Part shown: positions 34,046 through 42,317 of the stretch, piece by piece
How the letters are laid out: each line of letters begins with the position of its first letter
How positions within the stretch are numbered: position 1 is the stretch's first letter
NCBI GenBank assembly: GCA_036274155.1
Contig: DASUGH010000043.1
Coordinates: forward strand, 1 to 64,000
Reading direction: 5' to 3'
From: Gp6-AA40 sp036274155
GTDB lineage: Bacteria > Acidobacteriota > Vicinamibacteria > Vicinamibacterales > UBA2999
Length of the DNA: 64,000 bases
The notes under the pieces: model-generated
What the model saw: only the letters and a program-made list of their open reading frames with translations
Database searches by the model: none
What the model was told of the DNA's origin: nothing
Program-made: the position numbers and the translations under genes

Positions 34046-35023
34046 CTAGTATCGTCCGTTCCCGCTCACGGCGGCGGCGAGACCAGCCCGCGTGACGCGC
34101 AGATCGAGATTCTGGGGGTTGATCTGGCCACTGACGCCGGCTGGACGCTGAAGAACGAGCCGGTACTGATTCGTCTGTTTGGTGTGCAAGTCGCCCAGCG
34201 CCTTGCCCCACTCAGCCAGGGTGCCCGGAATGTTCCTTGGATCGGGTATCGCCTGGAACTGACCGCGCGTGGACTGCACGAGCAGGCGGGCGATCGTCCC
34301 CTGCCGGCCCTCGGTCAAATCGCGGACATATTCGCTGCTGCCCACCTTCGAGGTCGTCATGATCACCGACCCGACCGCTCCGTTCTTGGCCATCGTCCCG
34401 ATCGACTTCTGCACGTCCTGCAGCTGGTATGTCGTCGCATCATCGGCGGGAGTTGCGATCATGATGAGAAACGGCAGGTAGTTGACCTTCTTCGCCTTGA
34501 CATCCTTGTCGAGCCGATCGCCGAACTCCATCAGCGCGTCGGTGAAGCGCGGCGACTCGCTTTCACGGCCCAACCGCCCGAACGCCTTCTTGATCTCACC
34601 CCGATCAGTCGTGGGACGGACAACCTGCCGCGGCTGCGGGGCAGTCGTCCAGACGTTGATTTCCAGGTCGGGTGGCAGCGCGTCCACCAGCCCTGTCAGC
34701 CCCGTACGATAGAACTCGACTGCCCGATCGGTGTCGGGGCCGTTGTCGATGGCCAGCGTCAGTTTCACCGGGAGGTTATATCGCTCCAGCGTCACCACCT
34801 TCCCCGGCATGCCGCTCTCGGACATCGAAATGTCTTCAGGCTTCAGATCGACCACCGGTTTGCCGCTGGCGGCTTCCGTGACCGCCAGGAAGACCTGAAA
34901 CTGATTGTCCTGGGCGGCGACGGCGAGCGTCGAGAGCGCCGCAACGACCGCCACGCCAAATACTCCAGAGGCGAGGCGAATAGGCCTTCGATGAAGCCGG
35001 CTAGGCCGATATGAACGTGCCAT
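34046..35023 (-). CDS. VWFA-like secreted protein 2 (paralogue of the neighbour)
   Basis: A 325-aa exported protein with signal peptide about 14-37 (ending VAAQD). The layout mirrors the downstream gene: FQVFLAVTEAASGKPVVDLKPEDISMSESG, then KLTLAIDNGPDTDR in place of a canonical MIDAS, and QYRLVLQRPAGVSG near the end. The ATG at 35023 follows GAGAGGG. Tandem duplication 197 bases apart is likely. The degenerate metal site means classical metal-dependent ligand binding is doubtful. Confidence 0.7.
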   Translation of the reverse strand: MARSYRPSRLHRRPIRLASGVFGVAVVAALSTLAVAAQDNQFQVFLAVTEAASGKPVVDLKPEDISMSESGMPGKVVTLERYNLPVKLTLAIDNGPDTDRAVEFYRTGLTGLVDALPPDLEINVWTTAPQPRQVVRPTTDRGEIKKAFGRLGRESESPRFTDALMEFGDRLDKDVKAKKVNYLPFLIMIATPADDATTYQLQDVQKSIGTMAKNGAVGSVIMTTSKVGSSEYVRDLTEGRQGTIARLLVQSTRGQFQAIPDPRNIPGTLAEWGKALGDLHTKQTNQYRLVLQRPAGVSGQINPQNLDLRVTRAGLAAAVSGNGRY

Positions 35024-35112
35024 GAAAGTCCCTCTCTTTCGTTCGAGGCCCGGGCAGCGTCCCGGGAACCTGTCGAATAGGCGCGCGCAAGCCCACCTGT
35101 TATATTTCGGCG

Positions 35113-36420
35113 ATGCCCTCTTCGCAAAGCGTGATCGTGCAGCCTGCCCGGTGCGTCCGCGGCGAGGTTCGCCCGCCGGGCGATAAGTCTATCTCGCATC
35201 GCTACGCCCTGCTCGCGGCGCTCTCCGACGGGGTGACCACGATCGGCGGATATTCTACAGGCGCCGATTGCGCTTCGACCCTCTCATGTTTGCGGGCGCT
35301 GGGCGCCGGTATCACGGAGCTCGGTGCAGACTCAGCTGGCCTTCACATCCGTATCGAGGGCCGCGGGCTCAGAGGGTTGGCCCCGCCGGCCGGCACGCTC
35401 GATGCCGGTAATTCGGGCAGTACGATGCGGATGCTGGCCGGCATCCTGGCCGCTCACCCGTTCAGCTCCACCATAACCGGCGACTCCTCGCTGAGACGCC
35501 GGCCGATGCGCCGCATCATCCAGCCGCTCGAGCGTATGGGCGCGGCAATCGACTCGCTCGAAGGCCGGCCCCCGTTGACCATCCACGGCACGAGCGCGCT
35601 TCGTCCCATCGACTTTGCGCCCGAGGTGCCGAGCGCCCAGGTGAAGAGCGCCGTGCTGCTCGCCGGACTCCATGCCGAGGGTGTGACGACCGTCAACGAG
35701 GCCATCCAGACGCGCGATCACACCGAGCGTGCGCTGACGGCGTTCGGCATCGAGGTTCGAACGGCGGGTCGGGCCGTGTCGGTCAGCGGCGGACAGCGGC
35801 TGCGGGCACAGGCGCTCGAAGTCCCGGGCGATATCTCGTCGGCCGCCTTCTGGATGGTTGCCGCTGCCGCTCTTCCCGGTTCCGAGGTGGTGATTACCGG
35901 CGTCGGCCTCAACCCGACACGCATGGGCATCGTCAACATTCTTCGCCGGATGGGCGCCGAGATACAGGTGGAGATTCGAGAAGCTGACGCGGGAACTGAA
36001 CCGACCGGACGGATCACCGTCCGTCATCGCACGCTGGTGCCGGCGCAGGTGACTGCCGACGAGGTCCCCGGGGTGATCGACGAACTGCCGGTGCTGGGCG
36101 CGCTGGCGACGCAGGGCGGCGAGCTGCACGTGAGCGGCGCGCAGGAGTTGCGGGTCAAGGAGAGTGACCGCATTTCCGCCCTGGCCGATGGCTTCCGCCG
36201 GATGGGCGCCGACATCGACGAAGCCGCCGACGGCTTCTCGATCCGCGGCCATCAGCGGCTGCACGGCGGCGACGTGGACGCCCGGCACGATCATCGGCTC
36301 GCGATGTCGTTTGCGATTGCCGCGCTCGGCGCCTCCGGACCGACGACGGTGCGCGATGCCGGTGCGGTGGCGGTATCGTATCCGGAGTTCTTCACCGTCC
36401 TGGATTCGCTGCGCGCGTGA
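35113..36420 (+). CDS. aroA: 3-phosphoshikimate 1-carboxyvinyltransferase (EPSP synthase)
   Basis: A 435-aa shikimate-pathway enzyme joining shikimate-3-phosphate and PEP. It has GDKSISHRYALLAAL near the N-terminus, GNSGSTMRMLAGIL, RRPMRR, the Lys/Arg segment ELRVKESDRISA and HDHRLAMSFAIAALG. The start ATG 35113 lies 89 bases from the divergent VWFA-like gene. The stop overlaps aroK by four bases (GTGA), indicating coupled translation. All core motifs are intact. Confidence 0.98.
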   Translation: MPSSQSVIVQPARCVRGEVRPPGDKSISHRYALLAALSDGVTTIGGYSTGADCASTLSCLRALGAGITELGADSAGLHIRIEGRGLRGLAPPAGTLDAGNSGSTMRMLAGILAAHPFSSTITGDSSLRRRPMRRIIQPLERMGAAIDSLEGRPPLTIHGTSALRPIDFAPEVPSAQVKSAVLLAGLHAEGVTTVNEAIQTRDHTERALTAFGIEVRTAGRAVSVSGGQRLRAQALEVPGDISSAAFWMVAAAALPGSEVVITGVGLNPTRMGIVNILRRMGAEIQVEIREADAGTEPTGRITVRHRTLVPAQVTADEVPGVIDELPVLGALATQGGELHVSGAQELRVKESDRISALADGFRRMGADIDEAADGFSIRGHQRLHGGDVDARHDHRLAMSFAIAALGASGPTTVRDAGAVAVSYPEFFTVLDSLRA

Positions 36421-36914
36421 AGGCTGACAAACTCTATCTCGTAGGGTTCATGGGAGCGGGAAAGAGCACCGTCGCGCGCGTGCTCGGCGCCCGGATCGGA
36501 TGGCGTGTCGAGGACATCGATGTCCGGATCGAGGCCCGCGAACGGCGGTCGGTGGCGACGATCTTCGCGCAGTCGGGCGAAGCGTACTTCCGGCAGGCGG
36601 AGCGGCAGGTGCTGAGCGATCTCCTGCCACAACGCGAGCTGATCGTCGCAACTGGCGGCGGCACCTTCGTCGAAGCCGACAACCGCGCCCTGATGCTCGC
36701 CGACGGCGCGGTGGCCTGGCTCGATGTGCCGCTCGAGCGAGTCTTTCAACGGGTTCCCGCCGACGGCCGCCGGCCGCTGGCCGCGGATCGTGCGCAGATG
36801 CAGCTGCTGTTCGCACGGCGGCAGCTCGTTTACGCCGAGGCGCACACGCGCATCGATGCGTCGGGCCGTGTGGCGGACGTTGTGGAGCGTCTGCTCGAGT
36901 GGATCGATTTCTGA
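36417..36914 (+). CDS. aroK: Shikimate kinase
   Basis: A 165-aa P-loop kinase that phosphorylates shikimate. Motifs are Walker A GFMGAGKST, the substrate-binding DIDVRIE, IFAQSGEAYFRQAE and the GGGTF glycine motif. It starts with GTG at 36417 overlapping the aroA stop. Placement of aroA before aroK in one unit is a common shikimate arrangement. It is followed by a pair of short direct repeats. Confidence 0.95.
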   Translation: MKADKLYLVGFMGAGKSTVARVLGARIGWRVEDIDVRIEARERRSVATIFAQSGEAYFRQAERQVLSDLLPQRELIVATGGGTFVEADNRALMLADGAVAWLDVPLERVFQRVPADGRRPLAADRAQMQLLFARRQLVYAEAHTRIDASGRVADVVERLLEWIDF

Positions 36915-36922
36915 CCGCGGGT

Positions 36923-36990
36923 GGTCCGGCTGAAGCGCGACCCTACGACATGATGTTGGTCCGGCTGAAAACGGACACTACGACACGATG
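36923..36990. repeat. Two imperfect 33-bp direct repeats with REP-like hairpin core
   Basis: Copies at 36923-36955 and 36958-36990 share GGTCCGGCTGAA and CTACGACA, with an ACATGATG/ACACGATG end. The core GCTGAAGC is its own dyad. The second copy ends inside the start codon region of the following gene. Related hairpins with core GCTTCAGC occur at 45834-45890. Confidence 0.6.
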
Positions 36991-37722
36991 CGTTATCTGG
37001 TGCTGAGCGACATCCATGCGAACCTCGAAGCGCTCGAAGCGGCGCTCGCGGCGGGCCCGACTGCCGATGCGGTGCTCATCCTCGGCGATCTGGTGGGGTA
37101 CGGGGCCGACCCCAACGCGGTGATCGAGCGGGTGCGCTCGCTGCCCCGCACGACGATGATCCGCGGCAATCACGACAAGGTCGGCGCCGGTATCGACAGC
37201 GTGCGCAGCTTCAATCATCTGGCGCGTCAGGCCATCGAATGGACGGCGGCAGCGCTGACGGCCGAACACCGGCAGTGGCTGGCGGAGCTGGCTCGCGGTC
37301 CGCAGGTCGTCGACGACCTGATCGAGATCTGCCACGGCGCCCCCTTCGACGAAGACTTTTACATCTTCGATGAGCTCGATGCCCGGCGGGCACTCTCCGA
37401 ACAGACACGGCCGCTGTGCCTCTTTGGTCACACGCACGTGCCGGCCGCCTTCCGGTTCGATGGCGACTTCGAGTCCTTCGGACCGCCGAAAGGCGCCAAA
37501 TTCGACATCGCCCTCAATGACGCGGTGCGGTACCTGGTGAACTGCGGGGCCGTGGGCCAGCCGCGTGACGGCGACGCCCGTGCCGCGTTCGGCGTGCTCG
37601 ACACGGCCAGGAAGCGGCTGACGGTCCGAAGAGTCGAGTACGACGTCGGGAGTGCTCAGGCGAAGATCATCGCCGCGGGTCTCCCCGACGTGCTCGCCCA
37701 GCGCCTGGGCGTCGGGAGGTAG
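36988..37722 (+). CDS. Calcineurin-type metallophosphoesterase
   Basis: A 244-aa binuclear metal phosphoesterase. It shows the five motifs: LSDIHANLEAL, GDLVGYGADPN, RGNHDKVG, CHGAPFDED and GHTHVPAAF. Some members are phosphodiesterases of the YfcE/MJ0936 group or protein phosphatases, and the substrate is not predictable. The ATG at 36988 lies at the end of a repeat pair. It is convergent with the ccm operon whose last gene stops at 37758. Confidence 0.92.
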   Translation: MRYLVLSDIHANLEALEAALAAGPTADAVLILGDLVGYGADPNAVIERVRSLPRTTMIRGNHDKVGAGIDSVRSFNHLARQAIEWTAAALTAEHRQWLAELARGPQVVDDLIEICHGAPFDEDFYIFDELDARRALSEQTRPLCLFGHTHVPAAFRFDGDFESFGPPKGAKFDIALNDAVRYLVNCGAVGQPRDGDARAAFGVLDTARKRLTVRRVEYDVGSAQAKIIAAGLPDVLAQRLGVGR

Positions 37723-37757
37723 AGGAACAGGCGCACGCCAGGCGGACCTGCCCGCCT

Positions 37758-37916
37758 CTACGTGCCGCCTTTTGATCCGCCGTGATCCTGACGGGCCCGT
37801 TTGCGCATTTCCGAGGCGTAGGCATCCGCCGCCGCGCGCGATCCGAGGATCCAGCCGATCACGATCCCGATCAGCAGGACACCAGGGATGTAGATGAAAT
37901 GCGCGGCGGTGGGCAT
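37758..37916 (-). CDS. 52-aa single-pass membrane protein at the end of the ccm operon
   Basis: A small protein, 52 residues, translated from the ATG at 37916 that overlaps the ccmD stop by four bases (ATGA). One hydrophobic helix (residues about 8-25, FIYIPGVLLIGIVIGWIL) is followed by a basic helix (SEMRKRARQDHGG). I do not recognise the family. The overlap, orientation and membrane helix strongly suggest a real gene, perhaps an extra small subunit of the heme exporter. Confidence 0.7.
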   Translation of the reverse strand: MPTAAHFIYIPGVLLIGIVIGWILGSRAAADAYASEMRKRARQDHGGSKGGT

Positions 37917-38290
37917 CAGGTGCGGCCGCTCCGCTTCAACTCCGATTCGAGCCGGGAGATTTCCTGCTTCACCGCGCCCAGACGGCGCGCCAGAGACAGC
38001 AGGTAGGCAAAGAACGCGAGCATGACGAAGGCATAGGCGGCAATCACCATCGGCGCCGCCGGCATTCGATCTTCGGGCGGGATCTCGGAGATGGGCTCGA
38101 ACCCGTCCGGCGGTTTTTGCGCAGACGGCGTCTGCTGCAGGCGAAGTTGCCCAGGCACCCGCATGACGGACGGCTGTGGCAGCGTCTGATGAGCGGCCGG
38201 GAACGCCGCCCCGCTCGCGTCGCGCACGGGCGATCCAGTCGACATCATCACGAAAAGCGCGACCGAGACTCCTAGTGACGGCGCAGGCAT
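37916..38290 (-). CDS. ccmD: CcmD-like heme exporter small subunit
   Basis: A 124-aa protein: N-terminal hydrophobic signal-like segment (about 5-20), a Pro/Gln-rich periplasmic stretch, then a C-terminal TM helix and a basic coiled segment (VIAAYAFVMLAFFAYLLSLARRLGAVKQEISRLE). The C-terminal part matches the CcmD pattern, a small protein needed for release of holo-CcmE; the N-terminal extension is longer than usual. The gene is three bases downstream of ccmC. Confidence 0.75.
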   Translation of the reverse strand: MPAPSLGVSVALFVMMSTGSPVRDASGAAFPAAHQTLPQPSVMRVPGQLRLQQTPSAQKPPDGFEPISEIPPEDRMPAAPMVIAAYAFVMLAFFAYLLSLARRLGAVKQEISRLESELKRSGRT

Positions 38291-38293
38291 GTC

Positions 38294-38950
38294 CTATTCA
38301 TCCAGGGAAAGGTAGAGGGAGTCCATGCGCGCCCGCTGTTCCTCGAGGTGGACCCGAAGGCGAAGGAGCATCACGAAGAGCAGCGTGAACGCCGTGACAC
38401 TCAGATAAAAGGGCACGCCGAACGACAACGGAAGCTTCGGAACGACGCTGGTCGGCGGATGAATCGTCCGCCAGTAGTTCACCGAGATGTAGATGAACGG
38501 CACGTTGGCGATGCCGAAGAGCGCCAGCCCGGCAGCCAGCTTGTCGGAACCTGGCCCCGCGTACCGCCGCACGAGCAGGTAGGCCACGCCGATCATCCAG
38601 CCGAGGAGGCTGGACGTGAGGCGGACGTCCCACTGCCACCAGACACCCCACGTCTTCCGGGCCCACAGCGGGCCGGTCACCAGCGCGATGGCGCCGAAGA
38701 GCACGAGGAGCTCCGCAGACGCCCATGCCACCCGATCGAACCTCGGGGAAGGATTCGCCAGGTAACGCGCGCTGGCGACACCGCACACGACGCCGGCCGT
38801 CAGGAACATCCAGGCGGAGGGCGTGTGGAAGTAGAAGATCTTCTGAACCAGCCCCATATCTCGTTCGTACGGAGCCAGCGCGATGAAGACCAGCGCCGCG
38901 ATGAAGAGGGCGGCGCAGGCGACGGCGGTGCGCATGAACCAGGAAGGCAT
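38294..38950 (-). CDS. ccmC: Heme exporter/cytochrome c assembly protein CcmC
   Basis: A 218-aa membrane protein with six TM segments. The tryptophan-rich heme-handling motif GVWWQWDVRLTSSL is at about 105-118, and conserved histidines are present near FYFHTPSAW and in TIHPPTSV. CcmC loads heme onto CcmE. It is three bases upstream of ccmD and three downstream of ccmB, so all are clearly co-transcribed. Confidence 0.95.
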   Translation of the reverse strand: MPSWFMRTAVACAALFIAALVFIALAPYERDMGLVQKIFYFHTPSAWMFLTAGVVCGVASARYLANPSPRFDRVAWASAELLVLFGAIALVTGPLWARKTWGVWWQWDVRLTSSLLGWMIGVAYLLVRRYAGPGSDKLAAGLALFGIANVPFIYISVNYWRTIHPPTSVVPKLPLSFGVPFYLSVTAFTLLFVMLLRLRVHLEEQRARMDSLYLSLDE

Positions 38951-38953
38951 CGC

Positions 38954-39643
38954 TTATCTCTGTTCGTCGGTCATGAGCGGTTCGAAGGTCCAGAGCGCGA
39001 GCGTGATGAAGACCGCGTCGAACGAGATCAGCAGCTGCACCCAGAACCGCAGGAGCGCGTAGTCGACCTCAGGCTGCAGCAGCGCCGTCGTGCCGCGAAC
39101 TCCCGCCATGATGACCGGAAATGTCAGCGGATACAACAGCACCGGCAGCAGCATGTCGCGGCTGCGCGCGCGCACGAGCATCGCCGCGAACAGCGTGCCG
39201 ACGGAGGCGAACCCGAGGGTACCGGTCACCACGATGACGGTCAGCCAGACCGGATGTCTGAACATCGGCGCCTGGAAGAAGTAGGCGACGAGCGGCACGA
39301 GCAGCAGTTCGGCGGCGGTGAGCAGCGCCATCAGCCCGAGCAGCTTTCCGAGGTAGATGGCCGGCCGGGATGTGGGAGCGAGGAGCAGCGCTCGCAGCGT
39401 CTCGGACTGGCGCTCGCGCTCGAAGGTGCGGCCGAGCGCGAGGTTTCCGGAGAACATGATCGCAATCCACAGGACGCCGGCGCCGCCGTCTTCGGGCGGC
39501 TTCCCTTCCCTGACCAGGGCAAACGCAAATGCGAGAATGCACGAGATCGCGAAGAACAGCGTCGTGAAGGCGATCTCGCCGCTGCGCGTCTCGATCGTCA
39601 GGTCCTTCCGGACGATCAGCCAGATGGTCTGCAGGACGGACAT
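38954..39643 (-). CDS. ccmB: Heme exporter permease CcmB
   Basis: A 229-aa membrane protein with six TM helices. Family sequence IWLIVRKDLTIETRSGE at the N-terminus and FERERQSETLRALLLAPTSR in the first cytoplasmic loop are diagnostic. It forms the ABC transporter with CcmA. The start ATG 39643 is fixed by the conserved N-terminus; upstream frame extension overlaps ccmA. Gap of 16 bases to ccmA. Confidence 0.95.
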   Translation of the reverse strand: MSVLQTIWLIVRKDLTIETRSGEIAFTTLFFAISCILAFAFALVREGKPPEDGGAGVLWIAIMFSGNLALGRTFERERQSETLRALLLAPTSRPAIYLGKLLGLMALLTAAELLLVPLVAYFFQAPMFRHPVWLTVIVVTGTLGFASVGTLFAAMLVRARSRDMLLPVLLYPLTFPVIMAGVRGTTALLQPEVDYALLRFWVQLLISFDAVFITLALWTFEPLMTDEQR

Positions 39644-39659
39644 GCTCAGCCGCGGCGTC

Positions 39660-40370
39660 TCACTGCGCTTCCCTGCCGATGACGTGCCGGTAGATCGATC
39701 GCAGCCCCTCCGGCCGTGCGATTGCCTGGGCAACGCGGCCGTCGCGGAGGAAGATGGCTTCGTCCAGCAGCCCGTCGGCGATGTCGAGATCGTGGGTGGC
39801 GAGCACGACCATGGCGCCGGCCGCGCGAAGCTGCTCGAGGCGTGCGACGAGCGCGCCGGCCGATACGTCGTCGAGGCCGGTGAACGGCTCGTCGAGGAGG
39901 ACCAGCCGCGGATTCTGAATCAGTGCGCGCTCCAGCGCCACCCGCTGCCGCATGCCTCGCGACAGGCTGCTCACCGGGTCATCAGCACGATCGCTCAACC
40001 CCGCACGGGCGAGCGCATCGGTCGCCGCCCCGTAGCGGTCGTGGATCGAATAGAGCCCGCCGAAGAAGGCGAGATTCTCACGCGCTGTCAGCTCGCCATA
40101 GAGGAACAGGTCATGTCCGAGCACGCCGATACGCGCGCGGACCTGCGAGCGGTGCGAATCGTGTTGCAGGTCGCCGTAGCGAATGCGTCCGCTCGAGGGG
40201 CGCATGAGCGTGGCGAGAACGGACAGCATGGTGGACTTGCCCGCGCCGTTCGGGCCGAGCAGGCCGAGGATCCGGCCGCGCTGGATCTGGAATGAGACGC
40301 GCGAAAGGGCACGCCGGCGGCCGAAGTCGCGGGAGACGTTCTCGGCAGCGACCTCGTGGAAGTCAAGCAC
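39660..40370 (-). CDS. ccmA: Heme exporter ATP-binding protein CcmA
   Basis: A 236-aa ABC ATPase: Walker A GPNGAGKSTML, signature LSRGMRQRVAL, Walker B LVLLDEPFTGLD and H-loop ATHDL. The canonical LSGG reads LSRG, which is also usual in CcmA-type and other exporters. Position directly before ccmB and ccmC makes the assignment firm. ATP hydrolysis drives release of holo-CcmE from CcmC. Confidence 0.93.
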   Translation of the reverse strand: MLDFHEVAAENVSRDFGRRRALSRVSFQIQRGRILGLLGPNGAGKSTMLSVLATLMRPSSGRIRYGDLQHDSHRSQVRARIGVLGHDLFLYGELTARENLAFFGGLYSIHDRYGAATDALARAGLSDRADDPVSSLSRGMRQRVALERALIQNPRLVLLDEPFTGLDDVSAGALVARLEQLRAAGAMVVLATHDLDIADGLLDEAIFLRDGRVAQAIARPEGLRSIYRHVIGREAQ

Positions 40371-40401
40371 GGCTCACGGCTCGCGCTGCGTGCCGCGCCC
40401 G

Positions 40402-41634
40402 CTATGCGGCAACGCCCTCCCCGCCTCCGCGGGGCGTCGTGCCTGGCACATCCAGTTCGCCGTAGATCTGTTCGAGGTCCTTGAGCAGCCGCTCGCGACG
40501 GGCAGCATACCGCTCCTCGGAGATCGAGCCGGCGCGCCGCCCACGCTCGAGGTCCTCGAGTTTGCCGAGCAGCGCCTCGCGCCGATGGACGAGCGCGTCG
40601 CGTGCGTTGGCGTCGGCCTTGCGTCCGGCCAGCGACAGCCACACGCCGATGCCGAGGATCGCCAGCGCGCCCAGCACGGCAATCGTCGAGGCCACACGGC
40701 TCTGCGCCGGGAGATTGGAGAGCTGGAGCGTCAGCGAGGATCCAGCAGGCATCGGGGCGCCGCTGCCGACCGTATAAACGGTGCCGTCGTCGGTCCGGCG
40801 TTCCTCCATCTGCGGCATCTGCGGTGACGAGACGCGCACGTCGTTGACTCGTTCGACCGCAACCATCCACTCCTGGACCGCAACGGGCCACGTTTGCGTG
40901 ACGGTGTGCTCGTGACCGGAATAGCGCAGCTCGTAGATGAGGCTGACCTTGGTCGTTCCCGGGTTGAAGGGACCCTCGACCGTCAGACGGGATCCCTCGA
41001 TGCGAGCCGACTTCGGCGATCCCTCACGAAGCTCGGCGCCGACAGCCGCGCGCGGGAGGTCGAGCACGAACGGACCGGTGTCGACTCGCGTCCTCGCGCT
41101 GTTGACGATGTCGAGGTCGTAGAAGAAGCGCAGGACGTCGCTCTGAAAGTCGCCGACGATTCGAGTGCCTGCCCCCAGCACGACCACGCCTTTCACCGGC
41201 GCCGCCGCCAGTGCCTCGGCCTCTTCCCGTTTCCGGCGCTCCGCCGCGGCTGCGAGATTGGCGACGAGAATCACGCGCAGTCCACCGGTCGTCGGGACCG
41301 TGAACGGATCCGAGATGAGCTTTTCGCCGGCGACGACCGCCTCCGCTCGCGCCTGCCCGCCGCCTGGCAGATCGCGAAATTCGGCGCGCCCGCCCTCGTC
41401 GGTCGTGGCGGTGCGAGTCTTGCCGTCGACCGACACGGTGACCGGCTGCCCGGCGATGTTGTTGCCGAGGCCTTCACGGACGACGCGAACCGTGACGACT
41501 CCGTTCGCCAACTCGCCGGCGGGAATCGCCTTTCCGTGGATCATCTCCGGCGCCGGCATGTTGTTCTGCGCCAGAGCGCCGATGCCGGTGACCAGCACCA
41601 GCGCGGCACCAAGGACGAAGGTGCGCGCGTTCAT
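40402..41634 (-). CDS. Uncharacterised membrane-anchored protein of the ccm operon
   Basis: A 410-aa protein: signal peptide about 1-22 (GALAQ), a small carboxypeptidase-regulatory-like beta domain (GQPVTVSVDGKTRTATTDEGGRAEF) and a central beta-rich region. A TM helix at about 325-345 (TIAVLGALAILGIGVWLSL) and a C-terminal cytoplasmic helix pair (LLGKLEDLERGRRAGSISEE and RYAARRERLLKDLEQIYGEL) follow. I do not recognise the whole protein. The operon position, ATGA overlap with the gene before (41631-41634) and 31-base gap to ccmA imply a role in cytochrome c maturation or heme handling. Confidence 0.6.
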   Translation of the reverse strand: MNARTFVLGAALVLVTGIGALAQNNMPAPEMIHGKAIPAGELANGVVTVRVVREGLGNNIAGQPVTVSVDGKTRTATTDEGGRAEFRDLPGGGQARAEAVVAGEKLISDPFTVPTTGGLRVILVANLAAAAERRKREEAEALAAAPVKGVVVLGAGTRIVGDFQSDVLRFFYDLDIVNSARTRVDTGPFVLDLPRAAVGAELREGSPKSARIEGSRLTVEGPFNPGTTKVSLIYELRYSGHEHTVTQTWPVAVQEWMVAVERVNDVRVSSPQMPQMEERRTDDGTVYTVGSGAPMPAGSSLTLQLSNLPAQSRVASTIAVLGALAILGIGVWLSLAGRKADANARDALVHRREALLGKLEDLERGRRAGSISEERYAARRERLLKDLEQIYGELDVPGTTPRGGGEGVAA

Positions 41635-42317
41635 GCCGCACCCAGCCTGGCGCCACACGCCTTGCAGAAGCGAGCGTCAGCATCGTTGCGGGTGCCACAG
41701 CTCCCGCAGGCGGCCACATCACGGTCCATGGTGGCCGCCGGTGAGAGGCGGCCAGCCGAGGCCTCCTCATCGCCGGATTCAGCTGGAGCACGCTTCTCCA
41801 CCGCTGTGGCCACCGCGGCCGCCGGCTGCGCGAGGCGACGGGTGATCTCGCTCTCGATCTCGGCACGATACCCGGTGCCGGCGTCCAGCTGACGAAGGAT
41901 CCTCATCGCGCGGGCTCTCAACCGGGCGCTCATCTCGGAGAAATCCTTCTCGGAGACCTTGCCCATCGCCCGATCGAATTCGAGCTCTTTGATGGAGCGG
42001 AGGACGAGTGTCTTCTCACGCTCCAGGGCGGCGCGCGTGCGGCCGCCGATGATCGCCGGCGCGCTCGGTCCCCTGCCACTTGCGAAAGGCAACAGCGTTC
42101 GCAGCGCGGCGACGCCGATGGCGCCCGCAGCGAAGACCGTGAGAATGAGCGCAACCCGGACGGAGGACGGCAGGTAACCGGCGCGCAGCGCCACGGCCGA
42201 TGCGCTGATCAACGCCGCAAGGGTGAACAGCTGCCAGGCCTGAAAGGGGGCGCGTTCCCGCGGGGTTTCAGGGTGCCGCACGAGGAGCTGCGCGTCAGTC
42301 GAGGTCTCGGAGCTCAT
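41631..42317 (-). CDS. CcmI-like zinc-ribbon membrane protein
   Basis: A 228-aa protein with two TM helices (about 30-50 and 55-75), a cytoplasmic helical segment (KTLVLRSIKELEFDRAMGKVSEKDF) resembling the CcmI/CycH N-terminal region, and a C-terminal zinc ribbon with CGSC and CKAC pairs. The ATG at 42317 overlaps the end of ccmF-ccmH by 23 bases, and the gene downstream overlaps by four. It is likely part of the heme lyase unit, but the CcmI match is partial. Confidence 0.6.
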   Translation of the reverse strand: MSSETSTDAQLLVRHPETPRERAPFQAWQLFTLAALISASAVALRAGYLPSSVRVALILTVFAAGAIGVAALRTLLPFASGRGPSAPAIIGGRTRAALEREKTLVLRSIKELEFDRAMGKVSEKDFSEMSARLRARAMRILRQLDAGTGYRAEIESEITRRLAQPAAAVATAVEKRAPAESGDEEASAGRLSPAATMDRDVAACGSCGTRNDADARFCKACGARLGAA

